Assembly (NCBI RefSeq): GCF_905171765.1 | Contig: NC_053395.1 | Location: 184,778,156 to 184,842,155 of the forward strand | Direction of reading: 5' to 3' | DNA from: Bufo bufo | Taxonomy: Eukaryota > Chordata > Amphibia > Anura > Bufonidae | Length of the DNA: 64,000 nucleotides | In this document: piece after piece, positions 49,201 through 58,200 of the stretch | Position numbering within the stretch: position 1 is the first letter of the stretch | How the letters are laid out: each line of letters starts with the position of its first letter | Notes under the pieces: model-generated | Databases searched by the model: none | The model's input: only the letters and a program-made list of their open reading frames with translations | What the model was told of the DNA's origin: nothing | Position numbers and translations under genes: made by a program

Positions 49201-52200
49201 GTGGCTGTACCCAAAATCATTTCTGTGATTGTGTGCTGTACTCTGTTACGCAGGGAATGCTTTTTGCTTCACCTGAGTGCATCCGTTTCTCCAGCGACTT
49301 AGTCCACTTATGGCTTCATGAATCATGCCGAGTGTACTCCGATAAACTCATGGAAGAGAAGGATATAGAACATTTTAAAAAAGTGCTTATTGACACAGCG
49401 AAAAGATTTTTTGAGGTATGTTTCTTTCATTTCATTTCCATTTAGTACTTTAATGTGCATTATTTAGTCATTATTTGGTTGGAAACTGTTGAACTTTGTT
49501 GTGGTTGTTATTTTTTGTCATTTATTCGTGGAAGTTTGCAATTATGAAATTTTATGAATGAACCCAAGCTATCCACCAAAATACATAAATTTAACCTTCC
49601 TGTTGACTGTGAAAGTAAAGGGGTTGTCCCATTAATACAGTTTATCCCCTATCCACAGGGTAGGTTATAAGTGTCTGATATGGTATCCGACCAGCGGAGC
49701 CCGCGCTGATCACAAGAAGAGGGGCCCGTGCTCCTCCGTTTGAAAGGAGTGGCGGTCACAAAATCACTGCTGCTCCATTCAGCTGTATGGGGCTCTGGAG
49801 ATAGCCAAGTGTTTACAGGGAGCACAGGCCCAATCGGCGGGGGCCCCAGTAGTCAGACAAGCTGTGGATAGGGGATAAGTTGACTTAATAGGACACTTTA
49901 AGTCTATTTACACAGGTTTCTGTGTGTAGTCAATTTGTGCATTATGTTTTAACCCAGGGGTAGGCAACCTCTGGCACTCCAGCTGTTGTGAAACTACAAC
50001 TCCCAGCATGCATATTTCCTCTACTCTTGTCAGAACTCTCTTAGAAATGAATGGAGCCTGCTGGGAATTGTAGTTTCACAGCAGCAGGAGTCCCAAAGGT
50101 TGTTGACCCCTGTTTTAATCCTTTTGTGCACCTTGATGTACATGTATGTTACAGGTGCATAAAGAGTGTATAGAGTGGAATCAGGAGTTCAGCCTGCTCC
50201 ATATATCATGAGTGTCGGCTGTGTTATACAGCTGACACCCACTTGTTGTGGCCAGGAATGGACATAACTCAGATCCTGGCTATTTAACCCCCTCAAATAC
50301 CACGGTCAATAGCAACTGCAGCATGAGTGGTTAGACAGATGGAGGGGGTTCTCTCTGTCCTCAAGCCGCTCCCCCAACATGCATTTGTGGGGTTCTGAGC
50401 AACTGTCATGGCAGCTGGAGGCCTCCTATTATAACTGACCTCTGGAATGGTGTACTAGAATATCAGTAAAATGACCATTCACTGCAGTACCTAACTATTG
50501 CAGTGTATACTACAAGTGATCAAGCAACAGGTTGTCCAAGTCCTCTAAGTGAACTAAAAAATGTAAAAACATGTTTACATTTTTTTATACACACATAAAC
50601 ATTTACCCCTTTTCCCATTTATTATGTAAAAATAAAATTATTAAAAAAAACAACTGGTATCACAGTTATTTATCTAGTTATTTATTTCGCAAAAATAACA
50701 CTAATAAAAATGGCAGGTCACTCCGCAAAAGAATGAGCCTCACAGACTTCTGTTACCAGTAAAAGTTGCGGGTGTCAGAATATGGCAGTACACAATGCAA
50801 TTTCTGTTTAAATGGGTTATCCCATAACTAATGTAAAAAAAATCAAAATCAGACATTACATCGTACATGACAATCTCTTTATAACAAAGCTAGAACCAGC
50901 CCTGTACCTCCCATGGATCCAGAGATCTTCTCATTCATTGCTCTACTAGATTTATATCAAGCTGGTAGCTCAAGGAGGGAGTTTCTTTTCTGCTGCAGCT
51001 CAGGGGTCGTGTCCATGCTCTCCCTATCACAGCTCAGGGGGCGTGTCCATGCTCTCCCTATCACAGCTCAGGGGTCGTGTCTCAGCTCTCCCTATCACAA
51101 CTCAGGAGGCAAATTAAGGATGAAACTAAGCATGTGCGGCGATATCAGTGAGCAGGACAATGGAATAAGGCAAAAAAACAAACATTTAGGTGGCGCTACA
51201 CAGATACATTTAATGGAATTACTAGTGGCTGTGCTAAATATTTTATTACATGCTAAATAATTCAGATCCATGTGCTGATTTTAAAAATTTAGAATATTGT
51301 TTGTGGGACAACCCCTTTAAGAAAGGTTTTTAATGTTTTTCAAGTAGCAACACATAATAAAAACTATATCAATTTAGTATTGCTGCAATCATCGCGTCAT
51401 TTTTAATGCATAGTGAACACCGTAAAAAAAAAGCCAAAACATTTTTAAAGTTTCACAGTGCATTATACTGTATGTAAAATTAAATAGTGACATTAAAGAG
51501 TACATCTCGCCCCCCCCCCCCCAAAAAAAAATTGTGAATTGAAAAAACGTATGGCCCTTGGAATGCGAAAACTTCATCTGAAACTTAGATGCCCCCAATT
51601 GCACATTTTGGTCCATTTACATAAAAATGTAGATGCACTCACATTAACAGATGGCCTCCAAACTGTGGCTCACCAGCTGTTGTGACAGCCGCTCACTAAA
51701 CAGGCATACTGGGAGTAGAGCCACCAGTTGAAACCACAGAAAGAGATAACAAAAGCACAAGTATCTTCATCATCTAATCGCTCACTTCATATTATTATTG
51801 ACCCTGCAGGGTGTGGATGAGCACATGTTCATCAATAAGCCTTTGGTGTATTGCCACTTTGCTCATGGTGTTGGAGAACCACGGTATTTCCCAATATCCG
51901 ACTGGGAAAAGCTGACAAGAATTCTGACAGATGCTCTGGAACACTATAATGAAATCCACGCTGCAATGAACTTGGTTTTGTTTGAAGAAGCTATTAAACA
52001 CATGTGAGTTATTTTTTTTTATGGGAAATTATTCTAAAACTTGTATGTTGGACATAGATTTGTACACTGGAAATTGTACAGAGCAGTTACTGTTACATTT
52101 ATACCTTATGCAAATTGGCTCTCTTTCCAAGAAAATAAAGTTTTGCTTCTAAAGCAGGGTAGCTATTCTATAAGTCAATGTCTAACATTTTAAACAGTCC

Positions 52201-55200
52201 TTGGGACATAACTTTATAGCTAAGTCAGTACCTCATCCACAGACAGCCTTTTTGGGGTGATTGCCCATCATTAGTGCAGAGTGGAGAGAACTGGCTTAAC
52301 GGAATAAGATGTCTTCGTCAGGATTTTTCTCTTATTAGTTCCAGAAATTTGAGATGTATGGTACAGATGATTCTCTATTAGTCTGCCCTACTGCTCCAAG
52401 CTTTACAAAAACTGTGAATGCACATTTTTTTGATCCCAGGACTACATTGTCAGATTGTTGTACACATAGGACCCACAGACAAAATGTTACAGTATTTCCA
52501 CCTGGAATCCAGGAATACTTAAATAACCTGCTTAGCTGACTAATTCTAAGCATTGCTTGCAAAATCTTTTCGGCTACAATCACTGTATGTTTGTAGCTTA
52601 AACGGGGTTGTCCAAACAGCTTCATGGTTCCCCTTATGTTTCTTGGTCTCATTCCACACATAGGAAATGACTGCTCAGTCAATCACTGGAAGTAGCAGTG
52701 ACCCTCCTCAGCCAGTGATTGACTGAATAGTCATTTCCTGGGTGTTGATAGGGATCAGAAAGCATGAACCATCAGTGAACCCAGGAATCGCCAGAGCGTG
52801 AGCAGCATGGGATTCTGAGCTTGTTTACAAAAATATATTGGCTGGACAACCCCTTTAATGATGATAGCTAGCTTTGCCACAGAGGATTGAAAGTTTGCAG
52901 GGATATCATCCAAACCAGAAACACCCATCTATAGAAGGTACTGTTTTGGAGTTATAGCTGCAAAGAGACACTTTCCCGCATAATTATGCCCAAAAAAATG
53001 GGATAATTGCCTTGGTAAATCCACCATCTCCCCCCCCCCCCCCTTCCCCCATTAACTTTCCCATTATCTCGCCCGAGCTTGTGCAGACATTTAAAAAATA
53101 TGGTTACCCATAACTTTTTTCTTCAGAAGGGCTGGCGACCTTACTATCCTGCAAAGTGCGAGTAGAGAAATGCACATGTAAAAGATAACCTCACTGAGGA
53201 AAGCATGATCTAGCATTGTCATGTTTGCAGGTTACTTAGCATCCTCAACTTTTTGGGAGCTGCACAGCAAAATTTAAAGATCTGTTCTGTTGCAACCGAG
53301 ACATCTGACTCTACTGTATACTGCTATGGCTTAGTATAATATATTTTGTGGTGATCATACAGTATCAGCCCATTGTACAATATTAGTTCATCATTTAAAA
53401 AAAATAAGTTATAAAAAAAATAATAAAGCTAATATTCTTATACTAATCTGTTTGAACTTACCATTGAGACTATTTCATCATTTCTCTCCAATATACAAAC
53501 CCTTCCATGTACACCCAATAACTACATGGATCATGGAGTTTTACAGCTGCAGCAACAGATAATCGATTATGAATGCCCTGAATACACATAGCTATAACCC
53601 CTTTCATTGATTTTTCTTGAATTATGTTGGGTCCGAATAATAACTCAATATTTATTTACCAAATTAAATGTAAAAATTATTTTATATGGCTTGTTGTGGT
53701 GGTTAAGTAGGCCTGTCGAGAAAAATGGCCATTGAGAAAATCAAAGTGTCATTTATAAGCTCTGGGACCTGCACTTGTCTCTAGAAACGGGATCCCTGCT
53801 TGGTGACATGGCCACTGTGAATAAAGAGGTGGCCATGCATGTGCAGTTTTCTCAATTCACTTCTATGGAAGTTCCCTAAACAACCCAGATGTCTAAACAA
53901 TGGCAAATCCTGGAATACCCTAGCTCATGGACCCATGTTTCAGTGCTAGCAAGTCCAAAGGGTAGTCTTGAGCTTAGGTACACACAGACGTTCTATAGTT
54001 TGATGCAACAATGGACTGCAACTGTCCCTTGGTAATTGAAATCTATGTGTAGCCGGAAGCTCAAACTGAATGTAAACAGAGAATCTGTCATTTCAGCGGT
54101 GGGACAGAGTTCTCTGATTGGCCAAGATAGGACTTTCAGGACCTGCTCCACCACCTTTTGATGTTCATAAAAACCTATTGGGTGGGTAATCAGTCATTTG
54201 CTGCGCTGTATAGATATCCACCATCTAATACTTCCAAACGCCATCTTCTTTTTCTAGGAATCTGGGAATAGACATGCTGATGGTTCATACAAGTTTAATG
54301 TGTGACCCCAGACTTTTATCTTTCAAAAACATTGTTGGATCTCCCCAAGAGTTTGGAGATTGGTTGGTGTCAAAGCCATCTGTGTTGAGTTACTAATACA
54401 CCTCAGTCATAAAGGTAATCTGTCAGCTATAAAACCCCTCCCCCCCAAACTAGAGTAAACGGTGTATAGTGTTTTGGAGCTGACAGATTCACCTTAACAT
54501 AGCACAGTTTTCATTGAAATGTGCCTAAAAATTGATGATCGTTCCTTTTTATCTCAATTTTAGCTGTCGCATTAGTCGAATTTTGGAGTTCCCATATGGA
54601 AATGCTCTACTGATTGGAGTTGGAGGTAGTGGCAAGCAAAGCTTGTGTCGCTTAGCAGCATTTCTTAGTTCGCTTGAAGTTTTCCAAATAACCCTTCGTA
54701 AAGGTTATAGCATCAATGATCTCCGGGTAAGATTTTATTAAACTGTTTAATTAATGTAATGCAGAAAATTCACACAGAATATCTAGGTAGACTAGGACGA
54801 TGCCAGACCAAGAAACATGCAGAGAGGTCCTCTAAGTATCCAAGACATTTGTCAATGCATTGCATAAATTTTGCACTCCATGAATGGGAGCAGTAAGTGT
54901 CACGGTAGGTAAGATAAGGGAAGGAAACAGAACACGCCAAAACAAACAAAACAACTGACTAGGCCCCAAATGCTAGGGAACAAAGGGGTCACCTCGTAGC
55001 AATCCCTAAAACACTTTCTCTCAGCTGCTATGCCCATGTGCATATCTCGATGGTAGATATGCACATGCCCACATACCTAAGACTAAAACACACTGAACCA
55101 AACCCTCAGCTGTAGGGGAGAGGGAAAGAGACACCCAGCTCCTTCAACAACAGAAGGAGCTAGCGTCTCCCTAGAGGCCTAGTAAAAACAGACACGGAAG

Positions 55201-58200
55201 GAAAAAGGGAAAAGGACTTATCTAGAGATGTGTTGGAGCAGACGATCCACCAAACTTCAGAGCTCACACAAGGTAGAACTATAACCCGCAAAGGCTATAG
55301 GGAGAGGGAGGAATAAATAGTCTCACCAACCACCAAAAGAAACAACACCTGGGAGGAGGTGGGATTCAGTTCAAACCCACAACAAAACAAACTGTCAGAT
55401 CAAGTCATGTGCAGCAACTCTGACAGATCTCCTCAGAACACCCACAGGACAGGGCGTGACAGTAAGATGACAAAAGGTGTCAAAGGTGTATATGCCATAG
55501 AGGCAACAATACAGCTGCCATTAGTACATGTGGGGAGAGCGGGTTTAGCCATGGTTGTTACAGTCTCTTTTGGTACTGAGAGGTGGGACCTGTAGAAGGC
55601 TCCTTATTCTGCCACCAATGTATGTGAGAGAAGTCTCTGATAAGTGTAAGCGTCAATCTCTTGTACAAGCAAGGAAAGATAGTGAACTCGCTATAATCAT
55701 TCCCCAAGCGACAACAGTTGTATGTAGAATTCCAGTGAGGGAGATGCAATGGATATGCCTTTAGATTACTTATTAATGTACCTTGAGAAATGATGATAGA
55801 GATAAAGGAAAATCATCTCTTCAGAATTGTGATGCATCTCTGACAAACAGGAAGACTACAGGAAACAGGGTATGAGCTCACAGAAGAGGAGGAGCAACAA
55901 GATGAATGATATAAAGAATACAACCATAGATAACTTATATAAAACCAAATATAAGAATGGCCACTAGATGGCAGCAAACAAGACTAAGTATAGGGGTTAA
56001 CAGATATAACACAATCCAATTATAATGTATCTCTTCTCTCCAGTAAAAATTTGCATTGTTAACAAGCAAGGGGGTGGAGAATTGTCATGATCAGTGTGGG
56101 GGGGAAACTCCACACTGAACACAGGAGGGAAGGGGAACAGTAACTGTGCCTGGAAACTAGGGAAGAAACAGGTCACCTCCTAGACAACCCTAATCAGGGC
56201 CCTGACTATCTATCAATATGAATAGACCTTAAAGGTAGGAATATTCATATGCAGTATACCTAGGCCCTGATTTCCCTATAAGGCCCTGGAATACGTTTAG
56301 GACCAGAGACAACCCGTTCCTCCCCAGATGGACGAATGAAGTCTCTGCCTCAGGCCCAGATACAACAACAGGGAATATAACAAATACAAACAAACACGAC
56401 ACTTAACTTCTGCAGAGATGGAAGAACAGGAACACTAGAGACGACCTCACAGCAGCTCAGCCAAACCCAAATGAAGCTATCTACCGCATAGTCAGAAAGG
56501 TGGGGTCAGACTATAAAGGGTAGAAGTGATGACCACTGAGCAACAACTGAGAAAAGGGAAGTAGTCATTAACCCTATAAACACTGAATAAAGAGAAATCA
56601 AGGAGTCTGTTAGATTCATGCTCAGCCAGTCTCTCTGATCTCCTGACACCAGTCACCTGAGGGACCGTGACAAGAATTGACCCAAGGGTCATGGCAAGGT
56701 TGTGGAGGGGCAAACAAGCTTGAATCCCCTCTGTTGGTGGCAAAATCAAGCGCCCAACGCAATTTAAGCTTTGCTATGTATGCTACTGTTTGCCTCCATT
56801 TGCCTGCTTGCACAGTGTGGCTTTACAAAGGGGCTTTACTGAATATTTCAATCAACCAGCAACATTCAACCTGGACTAAGAGCCTTGCAGTTTCCTGTTT
56901 GATTTTTGCAGCTACATTCCGTATAACTAATAATTCACTTGACATGCAACTCACATATTAAAACAATGACACAGTAATAGTCCTCATCCTTTGGACCAGT
57001 AAATAGTACTTTGTAAGACTTTTCAGGTACCAAACAGGTGAACGCGCTGTCTCCTCATTATGTGCTTCGTAAACTGTGCAATTTCCAGCACTTTAACACA
57101 ATTAAAATGATGGCAATGAGACGTCAACTGAGTAAACAATGGCTCAAACGAATTCTTTGCTTAATTATCCATTTGCAAATATTGTAGTTTCAAAACAACT
57201 TGCAGGTCAATGCAGAAGAAGCAGCGCCACAATTATAGTAAACAATAAAACCAGTTTCTTAACTCATCCTTAATTGCGGAAAGGTCTGCTCTAGCTGACG
57301 GTGGGGATACTGTGGTTGCCATGGTAGCCAACTTACCCATTGAAACGGTAACTTTGTTACTAGACAGTGTTTAACCAGCAAGTCTTTGTTGACAGTGTTT
57401 TGCTTTGCTGCACAATGGTCGGTGTTTGTATGGAAGCTAAAGACAGTAGGAGAGATTTACTAAGAAAAATATACCAGAGCTCTGATGTAAACTGTTCTAA
57501 AATTGTGGTGTGTGCCCAATTTTTTACATTTACTCAATATCGGTGTAGACAACGCCAGGGATGTGGTGGCAAAAGAAAAAGAAAAAAGTCTAAAGGGCCT
57601 TCATATCACAATGAGCTTTCCACCAGGGGGATATGCATGAATACCTGAAAATGGTATTCGAATGTATCCCTTATGAGATCTATTCACTTTAGTAAGGCAA
57701 ACAGAGTCTAAAAGATTAAAGGGGTTGTATATCTTCAGGGGGCATTTCTGACAGAACTCCCCCCCACATGGCTGGACCTACAGAGGGAAACATACTTACC
57801 TCCTCCCTGCCGCTGGTTTCCGGCTCCTTCAGTCCCACCACCGCTGCCTCATTCCGGTCTCTGCATGTCAACATCCAATGACTGGCTGCAGAGGTGATGT
57901 GTCCTCCATCTGTCACGTGACCCAGTGATATGGCATATCGGAAACACATCACCGCTGTGGCCAGTTATTAGCTGCAACAGCCACATGACTCACGTCAAAC
58001 AAGATGTTGACAAGTGGAGAGCAAAGCAAGGCATTGCCAGCGGGGGGATCGAAACCAGAACCCAGCGGTGGGGAAAAGGTATGATGGGAGGGGTCTGGCA
58101 GAAAGGCTTCCTTGAAGATGAACAACCCCTTTAAAGTTTGGACTGCTTATGACTTGCTTTCTATCTGTTTACATTTTCTTGGGAGAACAATATTAGCGTT

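Noticed and set aside
50996..51097. CRISPR-like direct repeats
   Set aside because: The units are adjacent with no spacers, and the host is a eukaryote.
55557..56061. A third LTR with TGTTA...TAACA ends
   Set aside because: The flanks do not match and there is no polypurine tract or coding sequence to support it.
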